Shown: piece by piece, positions 17,000 to 26,308 of the stretch
Layout of the letters: each line of letters begins with the position of its first letter
Position numbering within the stretch: position 1 is the stretch's first letter
Assembly (NCBI GenBank): GCA_944322885.1
Contig: CALUQH010000031.1
Span: forward strand, 1 to 64,000
From: Candidatus Gastranaerophilales bacterium
Lineage (GTDB): Bacteria > Cyanobacteriota > Vampirovibrionia > Gastranaerophilales > Gastranaerophilaceae
Reading direction: 5' to 3'
Length of the DNA: 64,000 bases
The notes under the pieces: model-generated
What the model was told of the DNA's origin: nothing
The model's database searches: none
The model's input: the letters and a program-made list of their open reading frames with translations, nothing else
Program-made: the position numbers and the translations under genes

Positions 17000-17719
17000 A
17001 TGTTTGAAAAATTTGAAAAATTTCAGCTTGTATGGCTGGCTGTAATTCTGGCATTTGGCTTAATTTGTGCGGTAAAGATAGGAACAAGCAGTGTGTCAAA
17101 AGATAGTATCACTGTTACAGGATCTGCCTATCAGATAGTTAAATCCGATTCAGGGCGTCTGGAAATTGAACTGAATGCACGTAAACCTGATAAACAAAGT
17201 GCTTACAATACAGTAAAAGCCCAGCTCCCTATAGTAAAGAAATATCTTCAGGATAAAGGAATTACGGATATTGAAGTAAAAGCCGCAAACGGTTATCATA
17301 CCTATAAATATACCGCTAACGGTAATATGACTAACGATATAGCTTATTTTAATCTTTCTCAGCTTGTTGTAATAAAATCTGATGATGTACAAAAAATAAA
17401 AGAAATATCAACCGATATCCAGCAGCTTTTGGACAGAGGCATTGACATTACTGTTCGTTCTCCGGAATATTTCTATTCGGGACTTGGAGATTTAAAGGTT
17501 AAGCTTCTTCAGGATGCAACAACTGATGCAAAAGACAGAGCAACTGCAATGCTTAAGGCTACTCATAATAAACCGGGTAAAATTCAGTCAGTTCGTATGG
17601 GAGTTTTCCAGATTACTCCCGTTGATTCTACTAATGTATCGGATATGGGCATTAACGATACAACGACTGTTGATAAAAAAGTTACGGCGGTTGCAAATGT
17701 GGTATTTCGTATAAAATAA
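17000..17719 (+). CDS. SIMPL-domain protein (DUF541)
   Basis: 239 residues: an N-terminal membrane anchor (FQLVWLAVILAFGLICAVKIG) followed by the SIMPL fold, recognisable from ITVTGSAYQIVKSD, the mid-domain RSPEYFYSGLGDLKVKLLQDAT with conserved DAxxxA helix, and the closing VANVVFRIK strand. The domain is exported or periplasmic; its role in bacteria is poorly defined (envelope stress has been proposed for relatives). AAGGAG 6 nt before the ATG sets the start. It is followed 15 nt later by another exported small protein. Confidence 0.85.
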   Translation: MFEKFEKFQLVWLAVILAFGLICAVKIGTSSVSKDSITVTGSAYQIVKSDSGRLEIELNARKPDKQSAYNTVKAQLPIVKKYLQDKGITDIEVKAANGYHTYKYTANGNMTNDIAYFNLSQLVVIKSDDVQKIKEISTDIQQLLDRGIDITVRSPEYFYSGLGDLKVKLLQDATTDAKDRATAMLKATHNKPGKIQSVRMGVFQITPVDSTNVSDMGINDTTTVDKKVTAVANVVFRIK

Positions 17720-17734
17720 TTCAGAGGTTATATT

Positions 17735-18022
17735 ATGAAGAAGATTTTTTATATCTTATTATTTTCTGCTATAACTTTACCGGTATGTGCCATTGCGCCT
17801 CCTGATGCTGCGATTATTCAGGTTCATGATATGCAAATGATTAATCAGCAGAGATTCAGGCGTGAAGTGCTTGATGACTATAATGATGTTCAGACCGAAA
17901 AAGAAAGATTTGAAAAGAAAAATTCTTCAAGGGAACCCCTTATAAATAAGCTTTTTCATAAGAAAAAGTTTGTTGAAGAAAACGGGGAGATAAAAATTGA
18001 AAATGATGATAGTGAAAATTAG
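17735..18022 (+). CDS. Small exported protein of unknown function
   Basis: 95 residues: a signal peptide (MKKIFYILLFSAITLPVCA) and a short highly charged mature part (about 75 residues) with a helical, Glu/Lys-rich C-terminus. GAGG 6-7 nt before the ATG. It probably shares a transcript with the SIMPL gene. Its last codons overlap the 3' end of the converging gene at 18019 by 4 nt. Confidence 0.65.
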   Translation: MKKIFYILLFSAITLPVCAIAPPDAAIIQVHDMQMINQQRFRREVLDDYNDVQTEKERFEKKNSSREPLINKLFHKKKFVEENGEIKIENDDSEN

Positions 18023-18663
18023 TTGCTCATGCCTGCTCTGTAACCGCACCAGCTGAATACTACCGGTAAAATTTTATCTACATGCAATTTTTCAGCAATA
18101 GGAACTTTTGTTAATACAAGAATTCCTATTGCGTCATCTATGTTTGCAATAGAATCTTTAATAGTAAGTTTTCTGTCCGGAACTTTATCCATCGGGTCAT
18201 TAATCTTATTGGACAGTGCTGCTGCAACCTGCATACCTGCGATTAGACCAACAGCTGTACTGCCGATTTTAAAAATATTATTATTCAAACATTTGAATTT
18301 TTTGCTGAATCCTAATAACCCTCCGCAGAGTAAAGTCGGGATACTTGCATTCATAAATTGAAATACCCCTTCATTAAGCTTTTGTTTACTGTGTTCTTTT
18401 TCCGCAAATACTCCTGCAGTTGTTCCGCCTGCTATCCCGCACGTACTTACCAAAAGAAGTTCCTTCATTCCGTATTTAATATTATAGAGTTTAGCATTTT
18501 GTTTTTTTGCAAGAAGTATCATCGGCAGAATCGTACCAGCAACAGCTCCCGCAGTAACTTTTAATTTTAGCGGTGTTTCAGATTTTTCAGAAACTACAGT
18601 TCTGTGATTTCTGTAAGTCCTTATATCATATTCAACTTTATTTCCTTTTACAGGTGTAATCAA
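18019..18663 (-). CDS. Glycine-rich membrane protein of unknown function
   Basis: 214 residues with a charged N-terminus (~35 residues) and about four hydrophobic Gly/Ala-rich segments (AGAVAGTILPMILLA, LLLVSTCGIAGGTTAGVFA, ASIPTLLCGGLLGF, IGSTAVGLIAGMQVAAAL). No family recognised. The start is TTG with GGGA upstream; no ATG is nearby in frame. The gene stands alone on its strand. Confidence 0.6.
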   Translation of the reverse strand: MITPVKGNKVEYDIRTYRNHRTVVSEKSETPLKLKVTAGAVAGTILPMILLAKKQNAKLYNIKYGMKELLLVSTCGIAGGTTAGVFAEKEHSKQKLNEGVFQFMNASIPTLLCGGLLGFSKKFKCLNNNIFKIGSTAVGLIAGMQVAAALSNKINDPMDKVPDRKLTIKDSIANIDDAIGILVLTKVPIAEKLHVDKILPVVFSWCGYRAGMSN

Positions 18664-18699
18664 GATAATAGTCCCTTTTTATAATTTTATTCTATCATA

Positions 18700-19560
18700 T
18701 TAACAACCGAGAATTAAAATTGTTGCTGAACCTATAAGAATTATTAAGGAACCTGTTAATTTCCTTATCAGATTTTTTTCTTTAAAAAGTTTATACCCTA
18801 ATATTACATTAATAATAATTGAGATTTGAAATAATGAAAGTGCATATCCAACTTGTATATATTTAAAAACATAAGCTGTACTGAACGTCATTACCCCAAA
18901 ACACAATGCTGCCGACAAATAAAAAAAAGAGTGTATTTTATTCGTTTTTTTTATTGTTTCTTTTGTTAATGTTTTTAAAGTAATGAATGCAAAAGCTGCG
19001 CCTAAAATACTTGATACAATAAATGATGTCATAACGGAGGATAGAATTATTACTTTTTTTATAAATACTGCTTCTATAGCAGAGAAAATAAGTGCGTAAA
19101 TTCTGTACTGAATATCTTTTCTTAAAAGTACTTTAGGACTTGCACTGTCAAATATAAAATATGAACCGATAACGATTAATATTATCCCTAAAATTCCGTA
19201 TAAATTCGGTATTTCATGTAATATGATTATCCCGAAAATCATTCCGACTATAGCTTTATAGGAATTTATCGGCCCTAAAACAGATAATTCACCATACTGC
19301 AAAGCAAGAATCATAAAACAATTACAAGCTGTTCCAAAGGCTGCACCAAGTATTGCATATTTCCAAAATATCAAATTGAAACATGAATAATCAATAAAAA
19401 ACAGCATGGGCAACGATGCCAGACTCAGTAATAAATAATTTATAAAATTTACATATACAGGATTTTCCCCTTCTGTTGCAAGTTTTTTTTGAAAAACATT
19501 ACTTAAAGAATTTGTTATTACTCTTAAGAAGATAGCAACAGTATTCAATAAAATCTGCAT
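18700..19560 (-). CDS. EamA/DMT-family transporter
   Basis: 286 residues with about ten transmembrane helices in two similar halves, the EamA arrangement: helix one carries VITNSLSNVFQKKLA, the end of the first half ELSVLGPINSYKAIVGMIFG, and IPNLYGILGIILIVIGSYFIF closes the repeat. Members export amino acids, drugs or sugar nucleotides; the substrate is not readable. The extended -10 TGCTATAAT ends exactly 6 nt before the ATG and there is no Shine-Dalgarno, so a leaderless transcript is likely. Confidence 0.85.
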   Translation of the reverse strand: MQILLNTVAIFLRVITNSLSNVFQKKLATEGENPVYVNFINYLLLSLASLPMLFFIDYSCFNLIFWKYAILGAAFGTACNCFMILALQYGELSVLGPINSYKAIVGMIFGIIILHEIPNLYGILGIILIVIGSYFIFDSASPKVLLRKDIQYRIYALIFSAIEAVFIKKVIILSSVMTSFIVSSILGAAFAFITLKTLTKETIKKTNKIHSFFYLSAALCFGVMTFSTAYVFKYIQVGYALSLFQISIIINVILGYKLFKEKNLIRKLTGSLIILIGSATILILGC

Positions 19561-19637
19561 AAATTTATTATAGCAGAAAATAAAGCCCGAATTGTTTTAA
19601 ATTCGGACTTTATTTTTATTTAGTTATGGTTTTGTCT

Positions 19638-22265
19638 TTAGTTCATTCCTAGAAGGTTTTTCAATTTTTCAATGAAATTGTACTTGCCTTCGGGTGCGTT
19701 AACTGTACCATTTATTTGAGCTTCTTTAGTACCTGTGTTAACGATTTTAACCTCTTCATCATTTGTTATTGTACTGTCTTCTGTGATATTTAAACCTTCA
19801 CCTTTGTTAGAGATGATTACGGAAGAACCGCTGTTTGTAATATCACCTGAGATATTCATATCACCTTTGTGGTTAACAAGAGCTGATTGAGTACCATCAG
19901 TATTTTCAATAACTCCGTTGAAATCTAAACCGTCAGAACCTGTAATGTTTTTGATTAATACATTACCAGAACCGTCAACTTTGAAGCCTTCAGTAGCTGT
20001 CAAACCTGTACCGTTTTCTCTTGAGGCAGCGTATGTATAATCTCCGCCGTTGTTGTGGATTTTACCGCCGAGGTAGAGGTGGTTTGTGTTGCCTAAGATA
20101 TTCAATCTGCCTTCGTGAGTAATTTCATTATTGACAGTCATATCACCTGAGCCGTAATTTTTAATATTTGTAGTTCCAATACCTGATTGGTTAATCTTTC
20201 CTGCGCTTGCAAATGTTGCTTTGCCGCCGCCCTGTCTGTTGATTATACCGAGGTTACCGTCTGTAACATTGATGTTACCGGAAACATACATATCACCGCT
20301 ATAGTTGTTGATAGCTGTTTCAGCATCGGAGTTTGTAATGTTACCTTGAAGATCCATACCTCTTTCGCCTTCGGCTGTTGTGCCTTCATGTTTGATGGCA
20401 ATATTGCCCATTTCATTAGAAATATTAGTACCTTCTTGAGTTGTAATACCTGTTGATTTATCTCTTGAGAAGATGTACATATATCCTTCATGGTTTTTCA
20501 ATGAGCCTTGTTTTGTTAAATCTTTATTGTTAGCTATTGTTAAATGTCCGTTGTCATTATAAACTCTCATATTACCGGTGTTTTCAACGTCTCCGACAAC
20601 TGTTAAACCGTCAGCACCTGATGAGTTAACAATTTTAAGGTCGCCAGTATTGGTAATTTTTCCATTTTGAGTAATGATAAGGCCGGAACCGTTTTCTTTA
20701 TTAATGATACCCATATTGCCTTCATTGTTGATGACACCATTGACCATTAACTGTCCGTTAGTGTTATTAATAGCAGTTTCACCGGTATTTGTAAGTGTCC
20801 CTTCAAGAGTCATACCTTGTGCACCGCTGTTTTTAATTGAAAGGTTGCCGTTGCCGTTAATTTGTCCGTTTGAAGCAAGAGTGAGTTTTGTACCGTTTTC
20901 TTCGTTCCAAACATTCATATCCCCGTCTTCAACGCCGACAATGCCATCAATTTTCATTTCACCGGCTTTATTTTTCAAACCGAGGTTTTCTTTAGAAGCC
21001 AAATTAGCGTTTTGTTGAATTTCAAGACCGTCATTGCCTCTGTTTTCAACCTGTAAAACTTTTTCCGCTTTAACGTTGCTGCCGCCTGCAAATGTCATTT
21101 TACCGTTGTAATTAACGATTCTTACAGTATCAACTTCGTCGTCACCAATGTCGCCTGCGATTTCCATACCGCCTGCACCGTAGTTTGTAATGTCAGTTTT
21201 CCCGACAGATGAAGTTGTACCTGCGACAGTTAATTTACCTGTACCTCTGTTAGAAATAGAAATTTCATTATCAGTTACAAGTTTTGCATCTGATCCGATA
21301 TTAACGTTTTCGCCTGTTTCTCTGTTTGTAACAATTAATGTATTATTTTTACTGGAAACTGTACCGTTAACATTTAAATCGCCGCCATAGTTATATAATT
21401 GTGCTTTATCGTTTGATGCGATAGTTGCACCTTGTCCGACTGTTATGCCGTTTTCACCTTCATTTGTTAAGAATATACCACCGTTGTCAAGGTTTGCTAC
21501 TGTTCCTGAAACGTTGATGCCGGCACCGTCTTTATTGTCGGATCTGATAAGAATTAACTTACCATTTTGGATTGCATTAGCAGTTAGCATACCATTTGTA
21601 TTAACAAGATTGTTAAATACAGCATCAGCTTCCGCTTTGTTTGCAAGATTATTAATTCCGTTTACGCCGTTAACAATTCTTCCGGAGATGTCAATTGCCG
21701 TACCGCGCAAATCAATGCCGCTTCGTGCAATAATGTCACCTTGTATATCAATAGCAGCATTACTGTCATCTTTCATATCCGAAATTTTATTTATATTGTC
21801 AAAAACTTTTTGAGATTGGTTATAATCTCTCATAAGTACATTATCATAGTGCTCCTGACTTGGAGTTACAACTGATAAAGAACCTACGTTCAATACACCT
21901 GAAGCTCCAACAACCATGCCGTTCGGTGAAATAAATATAGCATGCCCGTCATAGAAATTGTTGCTGCGCATGGTATTTACAATACCGTTAATATCAATCT
22001 TGCCATCTACAAGGTTGATGAATGTATCAATATCTTTTACGCCAAGTTGATATAGTAAATTTGCTATATCTCCCTGACCAAGTTTAAAATTGTCATACTG
22101 TCTGTAACCAACAGAGCCATTAGTTACTTCAGGAGCGATGTCCCAAGTGTTGCTGCCGCTTTGAACTTCGCCCGGAGTAATTCCGGAGATATTAGAAGTA
22201 TCCGCGGAAACGCTGGTTACGGATAAGAATGCTGCAATTGCCGCAATCATAAGCTTTTTGTTCAT
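19638..22265 (-). CDS. Large secreted adhesin with TPS/haemagglutinin-like N-terminus (LktA-like)
   Basis: 875 residues. A signal peptide (MNKKLMIAAIAAFLSVTSVSA) is followed by a domain like the two-partner-secretion/filamentous haemagglutinin N-terminus: DNFKLGQGDIANLLYQLG, then GHAIFISPNGMVVGAS and LNVGSLSVVTPS. From ~200 to the end are short beta-helix-type repeats (GNLSIKNSGAQGM, GDLKIVNSSGADGL, GNVLIKNITGSDGL) alternating with N- and G-rich turns. There is no autotransporter barrel or LPXTG sorting signal. It is probably a rod-like surface adhesin. AAAGGAG stands 6 nt before the chosen ATG. No TpsB partner is in the window. Confidence 0.8.
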   Translation of the reverse strand: MNKKLMIAAIAAFLSVTSVSADTSNISGITPGEVQSGSNTWDIAPEVTNGSVGYRQYDNFKLGQGDIANLLYQLGVKDIDTFINLVDGKIDINGIVNTMRSNNFYDGHAIFISPNGMVVGASGVLNVGSLSVVTPSQEHYDNVLMRDYNQSQKVFDNINKISDMKDDSNAAIDIQGDIIARSGIDLRGTAIDISGRIVNGVNGINNLANKAEADAVFNNLVNTNGMLTANAIQNGKLILIRSDNKDGAGINVSGTVANLDNGGIFLTNEGENGITVGQGATIASNDKAQLYNYGGDLNVNGTVSSKNNTLIVTNRETGENVNIGSDAKLVTDNEISISNRGTGKLTVAGTTSSVGKTDITNYGAGGMEIAGDIGDDEVDTVRIVNYNGKMTFAGGSNVKAEKVLQVENRGNDGLEIQQNANLASKENLGLKNKAGEMKIDGIVGVEDGDMNVWNEENGTKLTLASNGQINGNGNLSIKNSGAQGMTLEGTLTNTGETAINNTNGQLMVNGVINNEGNMGIINKENGSGLIITQNGKITNTGDLKIVNSSGADGLTVVGDVENTGNMRVYNDNGHLTIANNKDLTKQGSLKNHEGYMYIFSRDKSTGITTQEGTNISNEMGNIAIKHEGTTAEGERGMDLQGNITNSDAETAINNYSGDMYVSGNINVTDGNLGIINRQGGGKATFASAGKINQSGIGTTNIKNYGSGDMTVNNEITHEGRLNILGNTNHLYLGGKIHNNGGDYTYAASRENGTGLTATEGFKVDGSGNVLIKNITGSDGLDFNGVIENTDGTQSALVNHKGDMNISGDITNSGSSVIISNKGEGLNITEDSTITNDEEVKIVNTGTKEAQINGTVNAPEGKYNFIEKLKNLLGMN

Positions 22266-22535
22266 AAAATACTCCTTTATGTTTAACATTCTGGTAAATT
22301 TTCACAATTTAGATACAAATATACTTATAACAAGTATACTTATAAAACGCACAAAAAAATATTAATTTGCGCATTTGTGAATAAATATTAAGCATTTTTT
22401 ATTAACCCATTTTTATACTCCTTTTCTTTAATTTTCTAGAAAATAAAAACCTCATTATTGCACATACATTAATAAAGTATTTTACGGCTCAAAAATTGCT
22501 TAACTTTAGAAAATTTTAAGAAATGTAAAGAGAGT
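22266..22535. promoter_or_regulatory. Upstream region of the adhesin with a 10-bp direct repeat
   Basis: This 270-bp gap holds no gene. ATACTTATAA occurs twice (22321-22330 and 22336-22345), 15 bp apart start to start, with an AAGTATACTT palindrome across the second copy. The spacing would suit a regulator binding site for the minus-strand adhesin, but this is only a pattern in AT-rich sequence. Confidence 0.3.
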
Positions 22536-23057
22536 TTAGCCCTTAAATGCACCCCAGGCCTTTATAGTGCCTTTTTGGTATTTTATTAAATAGTATTCCC
22601 CTTTCGGAATATATTCTAACGAAGCGTCCATAAAAATTTTAGGTTCATCTGCGGGCATGCCGACTTTTGCACGTTTTTTGTTAGTATCTTCTCGTAATTT
22701 TTTCTCTTTTTTTAATTCTTTTTTTACTGTTTTATTGTTAAGCCTCTCTTTTTCTGTTGCATCTTCCTCAATTTTAATTACAGGAATAATTGCTATTGGA
22801 TTTTTGGATTCCAGCAATATTAAAAATTCCATAGAATCTGAAAGAGCAATTTCATAGTGTCCGGGTTTTATCATGCCGCCTTGACCGTTATAAATAGGAT
22901 CGGGAATAATTAGAGTCGGATATTGCGAGTCTTTTAAAGAATATCTGTAAATAGCCTGACTGCCGATGCTGTATCCAGCCGTTTCCTGCGGCTGCTGAGG
23001 ATAAGGGCGGATATATTTCTGAGTCATTACCTTTTCTACATACATTCCTTCAAACAT
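22536..23057 (-). CDS. Protein of unknown function coupled to rnpA
   Basis: 173 residues, not recognised. The N-terminal half is beta-rich with Tyr and Pro (RPYPQQPQETAGYSIGSQAI); the middle is strongly charged (~95-135), and it ends with a short beta stretch (GEYYLIKYQKGTIKAWGAF). There is no signal peptide. Its ATG overlaps the rnpA stop (TAATG), so translation is probably coupled to rnpA. The yidD/yidC genes usually seen here are absent. Confidence 0.7.
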   Translation of the reverse strand: MFEGMYVEKVMTQKYIRPYPQQPQETAGYSIGSQAIYRYSLKDSQYPTLIIPDPIYNGQGGMIKPGHYEIALSDSMEFLILLESKNPIAIIPVIKIEEDATEKERLNNKTVKKELKKEKKLREDTNKKRAKVGMPADEPKIFMDASLEYIPKGEYYLIKYQKGTIKAWGAFKG

Positions 23058-23413
23058 TATTCAAGCCTCTGCAAAAGATTTTTTATTATATTTTGTACTT
23101 CCGTAAAATTTTTATCAAGTGCATGTTCTCCGCCTGTAAATATTAAAGACATATATTTTTGTGAATTATAAAGTTCTCCTGATTTAAGTACCAGACGGTA
23201 GCTTTCTCTCATAAGCCTTTTTAATCTGTTTCTTCTGACCGCCCGTTTGTGAGTTTTTTTACTTACAACAAAACCAACTTTGGTCAGAGTATTTCCATCC
23301 TTTTTTAAAAGACCGGCAAAAAGAGTAATTCCTCCTTTGTGAAAAGAATTTTTAACTCTATAGGTTGCAGTGAATGCTGATTTGTTTTTTAGCCTGTATT
23401 GTTTTTTTAACAT
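23057..23413 (-). CDS. rnpA: Ribonuclease P protein component
   Basis: RnpA binds the catalytic RNase P RNA and helps cleave 5' leaders from tRNA precursors. The 118-residue protein has the opening LKKQYRLKNKSAFTATY, the VGFVVSKKTHKRAVRRNR stretch and the RNR signature RRNRLKRLMRES. I use the ATG before LKKQYR; the frame extends eight codons upstream. It follows rpmH in the same direction, the near-universal bacterial order. Confidence 0.95.
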   Translation of the reverse strand: MLKKQYRLKNKSAFTATYRVKNSFHKGGITLFAGLLKKDGNTLTKVGFVVSKKTHKRAVRRNRLKRLMRESYRLVLKSGELYNSQKYMSLIFTGGEHALDKNFTEVQNIIKNLLQRLE

Positions 23414-23487
23414 AATATTCCCAGAACAACACAGCACGCCTGAATATTCCGACCTGCTGTGTTTAATTCATAATCTTTTTTTGCTAT

Positions 23488-23640
23488 TTATGCACGTTTT
23501 TTAGCGGTAATAGCCAATTTGTGACGGCCTTTAGCACGGCGTCTGTTCAATACTTCCTGTCCGCCCGGAGTTGCCATTCTGGCTCTGAATCCGCTGACTT
23601 TTTGCCTTTTAATTTTTGTTCCTTCTAGTGTACGTCTCAT
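23488..23640 (-). CDS. rpmH: 50S ribosomal protein L34
   Basis: A 50-residue, very basic protein translated from the minus strand: it begins [20 protein letters not shown], passes through [19 protein letters not shown] and ends AITAKKRA. The RxRMxTPxGxxVLxRRRAKGR pattern is the L34 signature. It lies 74 nt upstream of rnpA. It is divergent from proC. Confidence 0.96.
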   Translation of the reverse strand: MRRTLEGTKIKRQKVSGFRARMATPGGQEVLNRRRAKGRHKLAITAKKRA

Positions 23641-23736
23641 TTTTTTATTCCTTTTAGTTTATATTTGTCGTATAATTCAAATGTTAAATGAAAAAAAAAT
23701 ATTAGTCAACATAAAAAGAGGGGCAGGTTAAATAAT

Positions 23737-24549
23737 ATGAACAAAAAATGTAAAATCGGATTTATTGGCTGCGGAAAAATGGCAAGCGCAATCATAAAAG
23801 GGATAATTTCTTCTAAATTTGTGCCTGTTGAAAATTTGAAGGGTTCTGAAGTAAATTGCGATGTGGCTGAAGCTGCTCAAAAACGTTTGGGAATTGAAGT
23901 TTTAACGGATAACAAGTGCCTTACGATGGACAGTGATGTTATTTTTGTTGCAACAAAACCAAATTATGCAGGTGCGGTTTTGAATGAAATTAAAGAGGAA
24001 TTAACACCTGAAAAATTAGTTGTTTCTATAGCTGCAGGGGTTTCAACTTCAAAGATTGAAGATATAATCGGAAGAAATCGGGTAATTCGTGTAATGCCTA
24101 ATACGCCGGCTCTTGTTCTTGAGGGTATGAGCGGTATATGCAAAGGCTCTTATGCTTCGGATGAAGATGCCGGATTTGTTATGGAGCTGCTCTCAAGTAT
24201 TGGTAAATGTATTGAAGTTTCAGAAGAGCAAATGGATATTGTAACAGCTATTTCAGGATCCGGACCTGCATTTTTCTATAAGGTAATTGAAGATATGGCT
24301 CGTGCGGGTGAAAAATTGGGACTTGAATATGAAAAATCATTGATGCTTACAACGCAAACCGCTCTGGGTTCGGCAAAAATGGTTATGAATAGGGGTGAAC
24401 TTTCTGTTCAAACTTTGATAGATAATGTTGCGACAAAAGGCGGGTGTACATTTGTCGGAGTGTCAGCAATGAGTGAAGAAAACTCTGAAAAGCTCTTTTA
24501 TGATGTGATTTCAAAGACAGCACAAAAAGCAAGTGAATTAGGTAAATAA
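23737..24549 (+). CDS. proC: Pyrroline-5-carboxylate reductase
   Basis: ProC reduces 1-pyrroline-5-carboxylate to proline with NAD(P)H, the last step of proline synthesis. The 270-residue protein has the nucleotide-binding GFIGCGKMASAI at 8-19, the VIRVMPNTPALV motif near 121 and the family signature around ISGSGPAFFYKVIEDMARAG near 178. It closes with the VATKGGCTFVGV segment typical of ProC. The upstream purine-rich stretch (GAGGGGCAGG) is a rather distant ribosome site. It is divergent from rpmH. Confidence 0.96.
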   Translation: MNKKCKIGFIGCGKMASAIIKGIISSKFVPVENLKGSEVNCDVAEAAQKRLGIEVLTDNKCLTMDSDVIFVATKPNYAGAVLNEIKEELTPEKLVVSIAAGVSTSKIEDIIGRNRVIRVMPNTPALVLEGMSGICKGSYASDEDAGFVMELLSSIGKCIEVSEEQMDIVTAISGSGPAFFYKVIEDMARAGEKLGLEYEKSLMLTTQTALGSAKMVMNRGELSVQTLIDNVATKGGCTFVGVSAMSEENSEKLFYDVISKTAQKASELGK

Positions 24550-24606
24550 ATATTTACATTCTAGCAAAAAAATTTGTTTTTATTCGTTGTTTTATTTCAA
24601 AAAGTT

Positions 24607-25242
24607 ATGAACATACTGCCAAAACGATTTGTAATAAACAAGCAAAAAATAAAAACAGCTCAATGGCTTGAAATGATTGGCTGTCCATCAAGTATAGATG
24701 CTACTTATGACGGATACACAGGAGTAAAATATTATAAATTTCCTGTTACTTCCGGTGCGCGTTATGGAGCATATCCTGATGTTACAAAAGATTATGAAGC
24801 ATTTAAACATAAAATGATAGTTGAAACTATTAATGAAAAAAGAAAACCTTTCGGCGGATTAAGGGTTTTGAAACTATTTTTGGATAATTTTGCAACGGGA
24901 GCAAAGTGGGACACAAAATTTTCAATGGATTTTCCCGGCCGTGATAAACTCGGGCGTGTTCAATATGCGAGATATAATGAAAAAGTTGTTACCGGGAATT
25001 ATTTGTCAAATAATATTTACGGCTTTTTATGTGCATTGATAGGTATTCCCGAAAAAATGTCAAAATTTATTGCACGAATATATTCAAAAGGCTTTTTAGA
25101 ACCGTTTATTTCAGGAAAACTTCCGGACAAAAAACTTTTAAAATTTTCGGATCCCGTATCTGACCAGCAGGCTGTATCATCAGGTTATAAAGATTTTAGA
25201 GAATGGAAAGGAAAGACAATTCTTAAAAATTTGCTTTATTAA
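24607..25242 (+). CDS. Orphan protein resembling polymorphic toxin type 44 domains
   Basis: 211 residues without signal peptide or membrane helix. The C-terminal half has an ordered set of motifs that I associate with the type 44 toxin domain: TGAKWDTK (Trp101-Asp102), QYARYNEKVVTGNYLSNNIYGF (Gly130, Tyr138) and SDPVSDQQAVSSGYKDF (Asp182-Pro183, Asp186-Gln187). No delivery domain, secretion signal or obvious immunity gene is present, so it may be a free-standing enzyme, a remnant, or not a toxin at all. Another ATG frame start lies 11 codons upstream. Its end overlaps the converging Fe-S gene by 20 nt. Confidence 0.6.
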   Translation: MNILPKRFVINKQKIKTAQWLEMIGCPSSIDATYDGYTGVKYYKFPVTSGARYGAYPDVTKDYEAFKHKMIVETINEKRKPFGGLRVLKLFLDNFATGAKWDTKFSMDFPGRDKLGRVQYARYNEKVVTGNYLSNNIYGFLCALIGIPEKMSKFIARIYSKGFLEPFISGKLPDKKLLKFSDPVSDQQAVSSGYKDFREWKGKTILKNLLY

Positions 25243-26287
25243 GAAAATCTATTAAACTTACAATTTGAGGTCTGTTTTTATATCCGTTCAATCCTTGTAT
25301 TAACCCGAGAATACATCCGGGACATGTGGTTATTACATAGTCCGTACCTGTTTTGATTATATTTTCGGCTTTTTCTCTTGATATGGCATTTGAAATTTTA
25401 TGGTTCTTTATTGCGAATTCTCCGCCGAACCCGCAGCAGCTGTCGTAATCTTCCATTTGAATATATTGGACATTGTCGCAATTATTTAATAACGGAATTA
25501 AAAATTTGTCATCTTTAAGATGGCAGGGTTTGTGGAAGGTGACTTTTACAGGTTTGGGAAATTTAAACTTTAACCCCTTTTTATTTATTAATTCTCCGAT
25601 ATTTATGAATTTTGCATTCATATATTGTTTAAGCGTACTTTCACAGCTTGCACAGTCTGTTAATATATAATCAAACTCAGAATTTTCAATAATTTTAAGA
25701 TTATGTTTTTTTACCTGTTCAAAACGTTCAAGGTTTCCGCTTGATAAAAAAGGCTGACCGCAGCAGTCAAAATCTTTTTCTATAATTTCAATATCACAAT
25801 TTTTGAATATTTTATTTAAATGTATGTCCGTACTCGGGCATAAATTGTTAACACAACCTTTAAAATAAAGAAGTTTAAGACAATTGTGTGTTTTACCTTT
25901 TGTTTGTTTCCTGAAAGGTTTAGTTATAATCTTAAAAATATTTATTAAATTGCCAAAAACAAATTTTGATTCCAAAAAGAAAATTATTTTACCTGTTAAT
26001 GTATTTTTTGCATACTGGTATTTTGCGGTTTCAAAGATTTTGCACACATCTATTCCGCTCGGGCAAAAATCGGCGCATTTCCCGCATTTCAGACATAAAT
26101 CAAGATATTTATTTATGTTTTTATTGAGTTTTAAATCCCCTTTTAACACTCCGTCCAGCATAACAAATTTTCCGCGAGAAACCGCGCAGTCGTTGCCGGT
26201 GATTTTGTAAACAGGGCATACGGATTGGCAAAGGCCGCATTTTGAACACTTGTTTATATCTTCTTTAAATTCTTCCAGTTTTTGCAT
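25223..26287 (-). CDS. (Fe-S)-binding protein of the glycolate oxidase/LutA type
   Basis: 354 residues: two 4Fe-4S ferredoxin motifs (CSKCGLCQSVCP near 16-27 and CLKCGKCADFCP near 67-78) followed by two CCG domains (DCCGQPF near 178; DSCCGFGGEFA near 290) and TTCPGCILG. This is the layout of GlcF-type subunits, which pass electrons from a hydroxy-acid dehydrogenase. No flavin partner is next to it. The extended -10 TGCTATCAT ends exactly 6 nt before the ATG and there is no Shine-Dalgarno. Confidence 0.85.
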   Translation of the reverse strand: MQKLEEFKEDINKCSKCGLCQSVCPVYKITGNDCAVSRGKFVMLDGVLKGDLKLNKNINKYLDLCLKCGKCADFCPSGIDVCKIFETAKYQYAKNTLTGKIIFFLESKFVFGNLINIFKIITKPFRKQTKGKTHNCLKLLYFKGCVNNLCPSTDIHLNKIFKNCDIEIIEKDFDCCGQPFLSSGNLERFEQVKKHNLKIIENSEFDYILTDCASCESTLKQYMNAKFINIGELINKKGLKFKFPKPVKVTFHKPCHLKDDKFLIPLLNNCDNVQYIQMEDYDSCCGFGGEFAIKNHKISNAISREKAENIIKTGTDYVITTCPGCILGLIQGLNGYKNRPQIVSLIDFLNKANF

Positions 26288-26308
26288 GATTCCATGATAG
26301 CACGGAAA

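Noticed and set aside
23641..23736. Chromosome origin next to rpmH
   Set aside because: The gap to proC is only ~96 bp, with no DnaA-box cluster and no dnaA gene.
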